Both the position numbers and the translations under genes were made by a program. Of a stretch of DNA of 64,000 nucleotides, positions 1-8,759 are shown piece after piece (positions within the stretch are counted from its first letter, which is position 1; each line of letters begins with the position of its first letter). Origin of the DNA: Hohaiivirga sp031546825 (GTDB taxonomy: Bacteria > Pseudomonadota > Alphaproteobacteria > Rhizobiales > Beijerinckiaceae); the NCBI GenBank assembly GCA_031546825.1, contig JAVBJU010000002.1:124001-188000 (forward strand). Reading direction: 5' to 3'. The notes beneath the pieces were generated by a model. It was not told where the DNA came from. It did no database searches and was given only the letters and a program-made list of their open reading frames with translations.

Positions 1-1236
1 AAAGAGCCTTACCGAGCGGACTATGAAAAAGCTGAGCGCCTGTGGCGGCCTCTGGCGAAGCGCGGCTATCCCGTTGCACAGTATGGATTGGCAGAAGCCA
101 TAATCAAACCATGTTGCACACAAAATAGATGCATCGAGGCAAGAGAGCTATATCGCCAGGCTGCGCAACAGGGCTATGCCCCTGCGCAGCAGAAATTGGG
201 TGAGGAACTCGCCTATGCTCCAAACTGGAAAAGGTCCCCGGAAGCAAATGACCACTCCCCTGAGGGTGGCAGGTACTGCGCCAACCTTGGAATTCCTTAC
301 GATCTGAATCAGGCTATCTCGTGGTTTCGCAAGGCCGCAAATCAAGGGTATTCCGAAGCGCAGTTGAAACTTGCCCAGAGTTATCTGGAAGGAGTAGGGG
401 TTAAACAAAGCCCTTCAACAGCGCTTTACTGGTATCTCAAAGCAGCAATCCGCAACAACGCGGAAGCACAATATCATATTGCCTCCTTTTATGCCAAAGG
501 CAGCAACGGCCTGCCAAAGAGCATTCCTAAAGCCCTCTATTGGTATAGAAAGGCCGCGGCTCTCGGTTTTCCCGAAGCTCAGGAAGAACTCGGCCGTCGA
601 TATGGATACGGGGATGGCCTGAAGCAAAACCTCGACAAAGCGATTTACTGGATACGCAAATGCAAGGCACAAACGCTCTTTCGTGAGCTTTGGGAGAAAT
701 ACCCGGATAAATGGGCGACGCTGCTGTTTCCCAATGCCATATCGGAGCTTTCTTACGATGGAAAAGGCCGCAACCTGCGTATGTCAGGGCATCTTATTCA
801 TTTGACACCCGTGCGTTATTCTGTCGGAAGCGCGGGCGTTGCCTCGGATATGACTGTCTGTGGTCTGATCATCAAACGAGCTGGGCGAAAAACACAAGGT
901 ATCATGACCTATGGTGCGTGGAACCGTATTGTTGAAATGGATACCTGCGAAAAATTTGTTGGTGCCGGCCTCATGCCTCCTCTCGAGGGGGCGAGCCGGA
1001 TCGGTCTGATTTACTACGCCAGCAGCAACTCATCTCAAGGCGGGGCTGAGACCGGCCCCATGGTCCTGATAGAAGATCAAAAAACCCGAAAATGGCGTAT
1101 CGACGAAGTTTCCTCCGAAGCCGTGACGGGTTTTGTGACAATTGATGGCGAAGACAAGATGATTGAAACAATCGACGATATGCGTAAATTCCTGTCGCAG
1201 CCTACCGCGCCAGTTCCCGCAAGCCCAGCCGAATGA
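1..1236 (+). CDS. Sel1-repeat protein, 5' end outside window
   Basis: The frame is open from base 1, so the true start lies upstream; 411 codons are visible. The first ~220 residues are about six Sel1-like (SLR) helical repeats of the form A-x-x-W/Y-x-x-K-A-A-x-x-G-x-x-x-A-Q, for example around ISWFRKAANQGYSEAQ and LYWYRKAAALGFPEAQ. Sel1 repeats are protein-interaction solenoids, often in secreted or envelope proteins. The last ~170 residues form a separate, non-repetitive domain that I do not recognise. The 3' end overlaps the convergent ruvA gene by 35 bp. No signal peptide can be judged because the N terminus is missing. Function unknown; the repeat call is firm, any cellular role is a guess. 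Confidence 0.8.
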   Translation, partial: KEPYRADYEKAERLWRPLAKRGYPVAQYGLAEAIIKPCCTQNRCIEARELYRQAAQQGYAPAQQKLGEELAYAPNWKRSPEANDHSPEGGRYCANLGIPYDLNQAISWFRKAANQGYSEAQLKLAQSYLEGVGVKQSPSTALYWYLKAAIRNNAEAQYHIASFYAKGSNGLPKSIPKALYWYRKAAALGFPEAQEELGRRYGYGDGLKQNLDKAIYWIRKCKAQTLFRELWEKYPDKWATLLFPNAISELSYDGKGRNLRMSGHLIHLTPVRYSVGSAGVASDMTVCGLIIKRAGRKTQGIMTYGAWNRIVEMDTCEKFVGAGLMPPLEGASRIGLIYYASSNSSQGGAETGPMVLIEDQKTRKWRIDEVSSEAVTGFVTIDGEDKMIETIDDMRKFLSQPTAPVPASPAE

Positions 1237-1819
1237 GCACCTTGGCTTCGGCCCCCTCTTCCGCCTGCTTGAGGGCGGCGGCGATTGCAGCGGAGGCTTG
1301 TGCGCGGGGGTAGCCGAGATTGACGAGGCCGGAAACCGCATCGGCTACCGCGCCGGACGCGGTGTTGTCATCGAGGGAATCGGACAGTCGCACCAACGCC
1401 GGATCAACCGAAGAGAAGGCGGGCACCTTGTCTTTCAATTCGATGCAAAGGCGTTGCGCCAGCTTCGGCCCGACACCCGACGCCCGACCAACAGCGGCCT
1501 TATCGCCGGTTGCAATGGCGGTGGCCAGTGAGCCGGTGTCAAAAATCGAGAGAAGAGCAAGCGCCACCTTAGCGCCAACCCCCTGCACCGATTGCAGCAG
1601 CCGGAACCATTCGCGTTCATTGTCTGACTTGAAGCCGAAAAGGCGAATGGCGTCTTCGCGCACTTGCGTCTCGATGGAAAGCACCGCTGCCTCGCCCACG
1701 GGCGGCAGGTTTTGCAGGGTACGCGTCGAGCATTGCACCACATAGCCCACGCCATGCACGTCAAGAATGATGAAATCCTCGCCGTAGCTATCGATGACGC
1801 CTTTGAGTTTGCCGATCAC
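1202..1819 (-). CDS. ruvA: Holliday junction branch migration protein RuvA
   Basis: Subunit of the RuvAB branch-migration complex that binds four-way DNA junctions. The 205-residue product has the family layout: N-terminal OB-fold (IGKLKGVIDSYGEDF, then VHGVGYVV), two helix-hairpin-helix motifs (LQSVQGVGAKVALALL and GRASGVGPKLAQRL) and a C-terminal helical domain that contacts RuvB. A GTG at 1819 is chosen as start because VIGKLKG aligns with the usual MIGKLKG N terminus and a GAGG-type ribosome site lies about 7 bases upstream. RuvB is not found downstream as it is in many relatives; a convergent Sel1 gene occupies that place, so ruvB must lie elsewhere. ruvC is nearby but separated by two other genes. 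Confidence 0.95.
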   Translation of the reverse strand: MIGKLKGVIDSYGEDFIILDVHGVGYVVQCSTRTLQNLPPVGEAAVLSIETQVREDAIRLFGFKSDNEREWFRLLQSVQGVGAKVALALLSIFDTGSLATAIATGDKAAVGRASGVGPKLAQRLCIELKDKVPAFSSVDPALVRLSDSLDDNTASGAVADAVSGLVNLGYPRAQASAAIAAALKQAEEGAEAKVLIRLGLRELAR

Positions 1820-1926
1820 GTTTTGCCTCGCCGTGGGGGGAATCAATTGGAATACTGTTGCTTATCTAGCATTGTTTGAAGCGGCGAAGGGGGCAGTCGT
1901 TTGCGAGCTCCACCGGGAAAACACGA

Positions 1927-2847
1927 TTACTTCGTGGCGGGTGGCGTATTGTCTTTCCCCTTGTTGCGGAATGCGGCGCAGACATCTTCTTCGGGAGCCC
2001 GGCCAATAAACCAGACATAATCATAGCGCCCCTTCGCCTGGGCCAGCACCTCGGCGGGCTTCACCAGCTCTTTACCGATATGGGTTTCCTGCAAGGTAAT
2101 TGAAACCGTTGCGGCCCCCGTCTCCCGGTTCACCAGTAACGGCACGGAGACATCTTTACGGCTATGGCCGCGCCCCGAATAGAACAGCACACGGGAGTGG
2201 TGAGCGAGAGCGGATCGAACCACAGACGCCATCGCCAAATCGCGGTTTGCCTGCGCGCGCCCGAATTTTTCCGCCTGTGCCTCGTTGAGCGCATTGCAAT
2301 GGGCCTCATTCATCAACCCACCCCAGGTGCTGACGATCTGCCCGGCCTGATCGCCGAGACGCGGCGCAAGCTCATCGAGCGCTGGCGTCGGCGTGCCCTT
2401 GGGTTGGTCGGCACCGTAAACCGCATTGCCTCCCTTGAACGCCCCGCCATAGAGCGGCAGATAGACCGGCCATGCGGGCCAGCCGCTTTTGCCCCATTGC
2501 AGCGCCTCGCCCAGCCCTTTGGCATCACGCGGATGCTCTTTGCGGTAAGCGTCGATGATGGGTTGTTTTTCGGCGGCGACATGCTCAACCACAACGGCGC
2601 GTTTATCTCCACCGGCGCTATTCAGTTTTTGCAAAAGACAGGCAGCCGCATTGACATGTTCTTTGACACCATGGCGCTCGCCAACCGCAACGAGTTTGGC
2701 GCTATCAATCTCCTGCATCACCTTGTCAAAGGAAACGCTACGCCCATCGGCAACCCGCACTATTTTACCACCGCAATCGGCGGCCAATGCGTTGGCAGGC
2801 AGGAGCCCGAAGGCAATGACAATTCCAGTCAGAAAGCGAGACCCCAT
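1927..2847 (-). CDS. ChaN-family (DUF399-like) secreted protein
   Basis: A 306-residue protein with an N-terminal signal peptide (hydrophobic residues 5-20, likely cleavage after ALA). The conserved VAVGERHGVKEH motif and the later GRGHSRKD segment fit the ChaN/DUF399 family, whose Campylobacter member binds haem. No classical lipobox is seen: the first cysteine follows AAD rather than a small-residue lipobox, so it may be periplasmic and soluble rather than a lipoprotein. It lies between ruvC and ruvA on the same strand, which splits the usual ruvCA pairing. A role in haem or iron handling is an inference from family only. Confidence 0.75.
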   Translation of the reverse strand: MGSRFLTGIVIAFGLLPANALAADCGGKIVRVADGRSVSFDKVMQEIDSAKLVAVGERHGVKEHVNAAACLLQKLNSAGGDKRAVVVEHVAAEKQPIIDAYRKEHPRDAKGLGEALQWGKSGWPAWPVYLPLYGGAFKGGNAVYGADQPKGTPTPALDELAPRLGDQAGQIVSTWGGLMNEAHCNALNEAQAEKFGRAQANRDLAMASVVRSALAHHSRVLFYSGRGHSRKDVSVPLLVNRETGAATVSITLQETHIGKELVKPAEVLAQAKGRYDYVWFIGRAPEEDVCAAFRNKGKDNTPPATK

Positions 2848-2861
2848 AGACTCCTCCTGTT

Positions 2862-3290
2862 TTATTCAAGCTCTAGCCAAAGGGTTTCTTCGGGATTGGG
2901 AATGAAGAGAAAAGATGTCCAGCAATCACTCATTTCCGTTCCAACTTCCGCGCCGCAAGCGCATATTCTGTTGGGCCCGTTGCATCCATCGAGACCACAA
3001 CATCCGTTCAACCTTGAGCTGATTTTTGTGTAACCAACAGTTTCCAAAAGGTCTCTGTCTGTCATCCAAATTTGTGGGACATATTCAAGACGGCTCTCTG
3101 CGAAGCTTATGCCTGCGGATTTTCTATATGGAATGAGAGACTCGAAAGCGAAACCCTCTTCCATAACGTGTTGGTTATCAATGAATTCTGGCTCGACCAC
3201 ATTCTCATCACCAAGACACAGAATCGCAACTGGTCGAGAAAGGGTAGTGTGGCATCGTTTGCAGATGAGCGCTTTGCGGTGTCCTACCAT
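2862..3290 (-). CDS. Cysteine-rich small protein of unknown function
   Basis: A 142-residue protein with an N-terminal CKRC pair and a C-terminal block of cysteines (GCCGLDGC, then ICACGAEVG), a pattern typical of structural zinc binding. A GGAG ribosome site 7 bases before the ATG at 3290 supports the start. It is followed 14 bp later by the ChaN-like gene on the same strand and preceded 38 bp upstream by ruvC, so it is probably co-transcribed with both. It resembles conserved hypothetical proteins I recall from other bacteria, but I cannot name a family and assign no function. Confidence 0.6.
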   Translation of the reverse strand: MVGHRKALICKRCHTTLSRPVAILCLGDENVVEPEFIDNQHVMEEGFAFESLIPYRKSAGISFAESRLEYVPQIWMTDRDLLETVGYTKISSRLNGCCGLDGCNGPNRICACGAEVGTEMSDCWTSFLFIPNPEETLWLELE

Positions 3291-3328
3291 GCGTTTCTCC
3301 CGGTTCGCCTGCGCACGATATCGGGGAA

Positions 3329-3832
3329 TTACCGCGCCAGCAACGCCCGCGCCTTGCGATGGTGGGCGTGGGTGATGGCAATCGCCAGCGCGTCGGCGGC
3401 ATCGGCTCCGTTATTATCGGCCTTGGGGAGCAGAACCTTGATCATTGCCTGGATTTGCCGCTTGTCGGCGTGGCCGGAACCAACCACTGTTTTCTTGACC
3501 ATATTGGCGGCGTATTCAGCCACCCGCAAATCGTGCAGGGCTGGCACAAGCAGCGCAATGCCGCGCGCCTGGCCGAGTTTGAGCGTGGCTTGGGCATCTT
3601 TGTTGACGAAAGTTTCTTCCACCGCCGCCTCGTCGGGCGAGAAGGAGCGAATGACATCTTCGATGCCATCGTGCAACTGGCGCAACCGCTCCGCCAACGT
3701 CAGCTTGTCGTCGGAGAGAATGGTGCCGCAGCCGAGATAGGACAAGCGCGTGCCTTCAGTGACAATCACCCCCCACCCGGTGCGGCGCAGGCCGGGGTCT
3801 ATCCCCAAGATACGGACGGGGGGCTCAGCCAT
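3329..3832 (-). CDS. ruvC: Crossover junction endodeoxyribonuclease RuvC
   Basis: Resolves Holliday junctions by symmetric cleavage. The 167-residue product starts MAEPPVRILGIDPGLRRTG, carrying the first catalytic aspartate in the IDPG motif; later acidic residues occur in AAVEETFV (Glu) and NNGADAADALAIAITHAHH (Asp), as in the RNase H-like fold of RuvC. Length is normal. It lies 8 bp downstream of yebC on the same strand, the usual yebC-ruvC neighbourhood. Confidence 0.96.
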   Translation of the reverse strand: MAEPPVRILGIDPGLRRTGWGVIVTEGTRLSYLGCGTILSDDKLTLAERLRQLHDGIEDVIRSFSPDEAAVEETFVNKDAQATLKLGQARGIALLVPALHDLRVAEYAANMVKKTVVGSGHADKRQIQAMIKVLLPKADNNGADAADALAIAITHAHHRKARALLAR

Positions 3833-3840
3833 GGGCGGGT

Positions 3841-4587
3841 TCAGCCGCCGAGCTTGGCGACGAGGGCCTCGGAAAGCTCGAAGTTGGAATAGACGTTCTG
3901 CACGTCGTCATGGTCCTGAATGGTTTCCATGAGCTTCATCAGCTTCTCACCGGTCTCGTCATCGACGGCGATGAGGTTTTGAGCCTTCCAGATCAGTTTC
4001 GAGGCCGTCGGCTCACCAAACTTGTCTTCAAGCGCTTTGCTGACTTCATTGAGCGCGGTGTGATCGCAATAGATCTCATGCCCGTGCTCGGACGATTCCA
4101 CATCGGAGGCCCCGGCTTCAAGGGCCGCTTCAAACACCGCATCTGCGGCGGCGATGGTCGCCGGATACTCGATATAACCCACATGGTCGAACATGAATGA
4201 AACCGCGCCGGTTTCCGCCATGTTGCCACCGCTCTTGGTGAAGTAGGAGCGCACATCGGCAGCGGTGCGGTTACGGTTGTCGGTCATCGCTTCGACGATG
4301 AGCGCCGTGCCGCCGGGGCCATAACCCTCATAGCGGATTTCATCATAGTTTTCGCTGTCGCCACCAATCGCCTTGTTGATGGCGCGGGTGATGTTGTCTT
4401 TCGGCATATTTTCGGCGCGCGCCGCCAGAATGGCCGAACGCAGGCGCGGGTTCATGGCCGGGTCTGGCGTGCCGAGTTTGGCGGCAACCGTGATTTCGCG
4501 GGCGAGCTTGGAAAAGACTTTCGAGCGCACCGCATCCACACGGCCCTTGCGGTGCATAATATTTTTAAACTGTGAATGGCCTGCCAT
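3841..4587 (-). CDS. YebC/PmpR-family protein
   Basis: A 248-residue YebC-family protein beginning MAGHSQFKNIMHRKG, the family's strongly conserved N terminus. Family members are DNA-binding regulators, or in the YebC2 branch act on translating ribosomes at proline stretches. The ATG at 4587 is preferred over an in-frame TTG six bases upstream because it matches the family start and has GGAG about 9 bases before it. It leads the ruvC transcription unit. The precise role here cannot be told from sequence. Confidence 0.93.
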   Translation of the reverse strand: MAGHSQFKNIMHRKGRVDAVRSKVFSKLAREITVAAKLGTPDPAMNPRLRSAILAARAENMPKDNITRAINKAIGGDSENYDEIRYEGYGPGGTALIVEAMTDNRNRTAADVRSYFTKSGGNMAETGAVSFMFDHVGYIEYPATIAAADAVFEAALEAGASDVESSEHGHEIYCDHTALNEVSKALEDKFGEPTASKLIWKAQNLIAVDDETGEKLMKLMETIQDHDDVQNVYSNFELSEALVAKLGG

Positions 4588-4843
4588 GATCAAAAACTCC
4601 GGTCATGAAAGCGGCTTCACCAATGCGGGCCGGTTTCGTGGAACCAGCGATGAGGCAACCGCTTGCGTAAATCAGATGATGGCTGCTTATAGGGCGAGAT
4701 GCGGCAAACGCCAAGGGGAAGCCGTGTACGAAGCGCGGGATTGCCGAATTTTTGCGACGATACTTGAAAAAATTACCGCAATTCCTGCTTGAAAAATGCG
4801 TTTGCTCACGGCCCTGTTCTCTGCGACAAAGCCGCCCCGGAAT

Positions 4844-5602
4844 ATGAGTACCCCCATGAGAAAATGGCTTGCCGCCCTCTCCGTTCTTTGTCTTTCATCC
4901 GCACCGGCTGTTGCGCAATCGCCCTGCGCTGCGGTCAGTTTTGAGAGCATTGATTACACCATCTGCACGGCCCGCGCGGCAAAGGACGAGATCCGCCTGT
5001 TCCTCAATGGCCGTGATGGCAAACCCTATGGCGGGTTCCACGGCATCACCAAAGGGCTTGAACCCGGCAAGGTGCTTACCTTTGCCATGAATGCAGGCAT
5101 GTATCATGCCAATCTCGCCCCCGTCGGGCTTTATGTCGAAAAGAGCAGCGAGATCGGGCATCTCAATCTACGCTCTGGCCCCGGCAATTTTCACATGCGA
5201 CCCAATGGCGTGTTTTATCTTGATGGCAAAACAGCGGGCGTCATGGAAGCGGAACGCTTCGGTAAAAGCGGCATCAGGCCGGTTTATGCGACGCAATCGG
5301 GCCCGATGCTGGTGATCGACGGCAAAATCCATCCCAAAATCCGCCCTTCCGGCACATCGGCCAAATTCCGCAACGGCGTTGGCGTCAGCGGCGACGGCAC
5401 TGTATATTTCGTTATTTCCGACGAGACAGTCACTTTCCACGCCATAGCACGCCTGTTCCGAGACCGGCTCAAATGCGCCAATGCGCTTTATTTCGATGGC
5501 ACGGTTTCAAGCCTTTATGCGCCCACACTCGGCAGAGACACCGACCCGTTCATCTCGCTCGGCCCCATCGTCGGAGTGGTGGCAGGCAAGGGCCGGAAGT
5601 AA
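4844..5602 (+). CDS. Secreted NAGPA/phosphodiester glycosidase-family protein
   Basis: About 252 residues with a signal peptide (MRKWLAALSVLCLSSAPAVA then Q). The body has the conserved features of the NAGPA (phosphodiester glycosidase) family: AMNAGMYHANLAPVGLYV, the GNFHMRPNGVFYLDG segment, ATQSGPMLVIDG, RNGVGVSGDGTVYFVIS, and a late CANALYFDG. Such domains remove N-acetylglucosamine from phosphodiesters or act on cell-envelope glycans. Two ATGs (4844 and 4856) precede the signal peptide; 4844 has a CGGA just upstream. It ends 3 bp from the convergent DUF1287 gene. The substrate is unknown. Confidence 0.82.
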   Translation: MSTPMRKWLAALSVLCLSSAPAVAQSPCAAVSFESIDYTICTARAAKDEIRLFLNGRDGKPYGGFHGITKGLEPGKVLTFAMNAGMYHANLAPVGLYVEKSSEIGHLNLRSGPGNFHMRPNGVFYLDGKTAGVMEAERFGKSGIRPVYATQSGPMLVIDGKIHPKIRPSGTSAKFRNGVGVSGDGTVYFVISDETVTFHAIARLFRDRLKCANALYFDGTVSSLYAPTLGRDTDPFISLGPIVGVVAGKGRK

Positions 5603-5605
5603 CCT

Positions 5606-6250
5606 CTACCGCGCCGCCAGCCGGTAATGCCCCGTGATCGGGTAGGAGAACAGAAACTCCTGCTCGCGCGCCCCGGCTCCCACATTGTGGATGACCAGCG
5701 GCGTCTTACGATCAGCGGCCAGACGATCTGACACGAGCATGATGTGCGGAAGGTTGCCCGGCAGCGTCACTGTGACAAGATCGCCCGCCTTATAGTCCGC
5801 CGCATTGGCGCTGACGGGAAGGCTTTTGCCCTTTCGGGTGAAAAACACGCGCAGGTTGGGCACGCGGCGATGGTCGATATTGCTGTCTGCGCCTTTGAGG
5901 CCCCAGTTTTTAGGGTACGCGCTGAAATTGGCCCGCATGTCCTCGTTGACCGTCTTCTGCAGGTCATAGCCAAAGGCATCGCGATAGGCACGGATCACCA
6001 CATCGGTGCACACGCCCCGGTCGCGCGGCACATCGCCGCCGGGAAACCCGATGCGTGCGTAAGTCGGCGTGTACAGCACCGTCACACCAACCTGACGGCG
6101 CGCAGCGGCGACCAGCGCCTGAGCGGTGGTTTCAGAAACGGCGGAAGCGGGATTGGTTGCGGGGCCAGCGAGAGACGGTGTAGCGGCAAGCAATCCGCAC
6201 ACCACAAGCGCCCTAACCATCAAATGAGAGAACGGTGCACGAGTGTTCAT
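5606..6250 (-). CDS. DUF1287-family secreted protein (NlpC/P60-like)
   Basis: About 214 residues with a signal peptide (hydrophobic VRALVVCGLLAATPSLA). The mature part has the DUF1287 layout: GFPGGDVPRDRGVCTDVVIRAY with a candidate nucleophilic cysteine, NIDHRRVPNL, a GDLVTVTLPGNLPHIMLVSD segment with a candidate histidine, and VIHNVGAGA near the end. The family is placed with NlpC/P60-type cysteine hydrolases acting on the cell envelope; the substrate is unknown. The start at 6250 has AAGG about 8 bases upstream; an alternative ATG at 6268 is possible. It follows the LysR gene on the same strand by about 25 bp. Confidence 0.82.
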   Translation of the reverse strand: MNTRAPFSHLMVRALVVCGLLAATPSLAGPATNPASAVSETTAQALVAAARRQVGVTVLYTPTYARIGFPGGDVPRDRGVCTDVVIRAYRDAFGYDLQKTVNEDMRANFSAYPKNWGLKGADSNIDHRRVPNLRVFFTRKGKSLPVSANAADYKAGDLVTVTLPGNLPHIMLVSDRLAADRKTPLVIHNVGAGAREQEFLFSYPITGHYRLAAR

Positions 6251-6275
6251 GTCATCAACCTTGGCCATAAAACCT

Positions 6276-7178
6276 TCAGGCACCTGAAGGGCCAAATATG
6301 GCGCGCGCATGGCTGACCAAAGCCGAACAGAAATTTTCCGCAGCGGAAGACAGGCTGCGATCCACACGCCGGATCAAATGCACCTCACGAAACAACTCTT
6401 CCGCCAGGGGCCGCGTCACGAGATCGGGGTGGAGAAACTGATAAAGCGTCAGGCTCGGCACGAGGCTCACACCAAGCCCGGCGGCAATCAGCCCCATCAT
6501 GGTGGTGAGTTGCTCGACCTCAAAGGTGTGGTAGCGGCCATCGGGTGGCAATGCGTGGTCGAGCACCTGCCGAATGCTGGTGCGTTGTGAGAAATTAATG
6601 ACCATATGACCGTCGAGATCGGTGAGGCGAATGCTCTCATGTTGCGCCAGCGGGTGGTCTTTGCGGCACACCAGATGGTAGCGTTCACTGCACAGCTTTT
6701 CGGAGCACAACTCATCATCATTGACGCGGAATGCGGTGAGGGCAAAGTCGGCAATATTGTCGTTGAGCATCTGCAGGCAGCGGTCAGATGGTGCATCATA
6801 CAACTCGATCCGCACCTGCGGATAAGCACGACAGAAATCAGGCAATATCGCAGGCAGCCAGCTCACAGCCACCGAAGGCAGCGCCGCCACATAAACACGG
6901 CCGGTTTCACCGCGACCAATCGCTTTGATTTCCTTTTCAGAGTCTTCATAGAGGCGAATATGGCGCTGGGCGATAGCATGAAATGCCTCGCCATCCGGGG
7001 TGAGGTGAACGCTGCGGGTGTCGCGATCGAACAGGCGGAAACCAAGCTCGGTTTCCAATGCGTTGATCAAAGCGCTGAAAGCCGGTTGTGAGAGAAAAAC
7101 AGCGGACGCCGCGCGGGTGAAATTGCGCTGCTCGCATAATGCCATGAAGGCCTTCAACTGCTTGATCGAAACATTCAC
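6276..7178 (-). CDS. LysR-family transcriptional regulator
   Basis: A 300-residue LysR-type regulator. The N-terminal winged helix-turn-helix (residues ~1-62) reads LKAFMALCEQRNFTRAAS, then FLSQPAFSALINALETELG and LFDRDTR; the rest is the periplasmic-binding-like effector domain (~90-295). It is divergent from the CitMHS-AtuA-DUF4387 operon, with 253 bp between the starts, so it most likely senses the substrate or an intermediate of that pathway. This is inference from position. Confidence 0.92.
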   Translation of the reverse strand: MNVSIKQLKAFMALCEQRNFTRAASAVFLSQPAFSALINALETELGFRLFDRDTRSVHLTPDGEAFHAIAQRHIRLYEDSEKEIKAIGRGETGRVYVAALPSVAVSWLPAILPDFCRAYPQVRIELYDAPSDRCLQMLNDNIADFALTAFRVNDDELCSEKLCSERYHLVCRKDHPLAQHESIRLTDLDGHMVINFSQRTSIRQVLDHALPPDGRYHTFEVEQLTTMMGLIAAGLGVSLVPSLTLYQFLHPDLVTRPLAEELFREVHLIRRVDRSLSSAAENFCSALVSHARAIFGPSGA

Positions 7179-7431
7179 GGCGGTATCTCCCTATAAAGCG
7201 CGCGCGCCACAACCATCGATAACCCGCTGGAAACGCAGTCCCCTCCCAATTTCTTCCCATATCCCTTTGTTTTTAAACATTTATTTGATCGACAAATCCA
7301 GTGATCCAAACTCTGAATTTCTCTTGGGACGACAGGCTCTTTATACCTCAGTCTAGTAATTAGTTCGCCCGTATTAGCAACGCTTAATACTGAGTATACA
7401 GCGCCAATCAAAATAATTCAAGGAGCATTTC
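7179..7431. promoter_or_regulatory. Divergent regulatory region, LysR gene / CitMHS operon
   Basis: A 253-bp gap between divergent starts, AT-rich toward the transporter side. It should hold both promoters and LysR-type sites. An imperfect inverted pair, TATACCTCAGT (7342-7352) and ACTGAGTATA (7389-7398), is visible, but the 36-bp spacing is unusual for a LysR box. The string TGATCGACAAA (7286-7296) recurs upstream of ulaG, and its first ten bases recur upstream of ulaC. A good ribosome site (AGGAG) precedes the transporter ATG. Confidence 0.5.
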
Positions 7432-8745
7432 ATGCTAGCAACGCTGGGTATCTGTACTATCTTTATAGTATTATTAGCAATTCTTACAAATAGAGCATCT
7501 CCTCTTGTTGCTCTTATTGCCGTTCCTATTATCGCAGCGCTGATAGGAGGCTTTGGCTTCGCAACGAGCGGCTTCATCATCAAAGGGATTACATCCATCG
7601 CGCCGATTGCTGCGATGTTCGTCTTCGCCATTATCTTCTTCGGCGTGATGACAGATGCTGGAATGCTCGACCCCATCATCGACGGCATTCTCAAAAGCGT
7701 CGGCGCCAAGCCCGCGCGCATTACCATGGGCACGGCACTGCTGTCGCTTTTGATTCACCTCGATGGTTCGGGGGCTATCTGCTTCCTGATTACCGTTCCT
7801 GCCATGCTCCCTCTTTATGATCGTCTTGGCATGGATCGGCGTATTCTCGCCTGCATGGCCGCTCTTCCCGCAGGCGTCAATTTCCTGCCATGGACAGGCC
7901 CGACAATTCGTTCGTCGGCAGCCCTCCATATCCCAACCATTGATATTTTCAAACCTATCCTGATCCCGCAACTCGTCGGCTTGGTCTTTGTGTTTGTCAT
8001 CGCTTATTGGCTTGGCAAAAAGGAAGAGCGCCGCCTGGGCCTCAACAATTCCCGGATGAGCGCTGAACAGCTCCAGTCGCTGGTTGCGACCCGCACATTA
8101 ACCGACGAAGAGAAAAAAATACGTCGCCCGAAAATGTTCGTGCCAAACCTGCTCATGACGGCGGTCGTGATGGTGATCATGATCGGTGGCTGGGTTGACC
8201 CAACTGTGATGTTCATGGTCGGCACCGTTTTGGCCCTGATGATGAACTATCCCGATGTTAAGATGCAGAAGGCTCGTGTTGATGCCCATGCCAAGGCGGC
8301 GCTCATGATGGCAAGCATTCTCCTTGCGGCTGGCTGCTTCACCGGCATCATGACCAATACGGGTATGCTCACAGCCATTGCGAAAGCCGCCGTGTCGGTG
8401 GTTCCGCCAGACATGGCACAGCATATACCATTTGTGCTTGGTCTGGTCTCCATGCCGCTCAGCCTGCTGTTTGACCCGGATTCGTTCTATCTCGGCGTGA
8501 TGCCGGTTATCGCCGAAGTCTACAAATCGTTTGGTGGCGATCCGATCCACATTGCTCAGGCGGCGATCTTCGGCCTGCACACCACCGGCTTCCCGGTCAG
8601 CCCGCTCACGCCCGCAACCTTCCTTCTCGTAGGCCTGTCCGGTATCGAGCTTAGTGCTCATCAGCGCTTCAGCTTCAAATACCTTTATGCCGCCACCGTC
8701 GTTATGACCTTCACTGCGGTCATCATCGGCGTCATCCCGCTATAA
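7432..8745 (+). CDS. CitMHS-family carboxylate transporter
   Basis: A 437-residue membrane protein with about 11-12 hydrophobic segments. It resembles the CitMHS family (metal-citrate:H+ symporters): the LLSLLIHLDGSGAICFLIT segment, PAGVNFLPWTGPTIRSS, and the C-terminal LLFDPDSFYLGVMPV and HTTGFPVSPLTPATFL stretches are family hallmarks. It is first in an operon with an AtuA-like and a DUF4387 gene (15-bp gap to the next start), so it probably imports the acid those genes process. Whether that is citrate, another tricarboxylate or a hydroxy acid cannot be told. Confidence 0.86.
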   Translation: MLATLGICTIFIVLLAILTNRASPLVALIAVPIIAALIGGFGFATSGFIIKGITSIAPIAAMFVFAIIFFGVMTDAGMLDPIIDGILKSVGAKPARITMGTALLSLLIHLDGSGAICFLITVPAMLPLYDRLGMDRRILACMAALPAGVNFLPWTGPTIRSSAALHIPTIDIFKPILIPQLVGLVFVFVIAYWLGKKEERRLGLNNSRMSAEQLQSLVATRTLTDEEKKIRRPKMFVPNLLMTAVVMVIMIGGWVDPTVMFMVGTVLALMMNYPDVKMQKARVDAHAKAALMMASILLAAGCFTGIMTNTGMLTAIAKAAVSVVPPDMAQHIPFVLGLVSMPLSLLFDPDSFYLGVMPVIAEVYKSFGGDPIHIAQAAIFGLHTTGFPVSPLTPATFLLVGLSGIELSAHQRFSFKYLYAATVVMTFTAVIIGVIPL

Positions 8746-8759
8746 TCCGAGGTGTTACC

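Noticed and set aside
1163..1531. Plus-strand frame opposite ruvA
   Set aside because: Shadow of ruvA with no start signal; ruvA is clearly coding on the minus strand.
7342..7398. Inverted pair TATACCTCAGT / ACTGAGTATA as a LysR operator
   Set aside because: Arms are 36 bp apart and one has an extra base; LysR boxes are normally compact (T-N11-A), so chance is likely.
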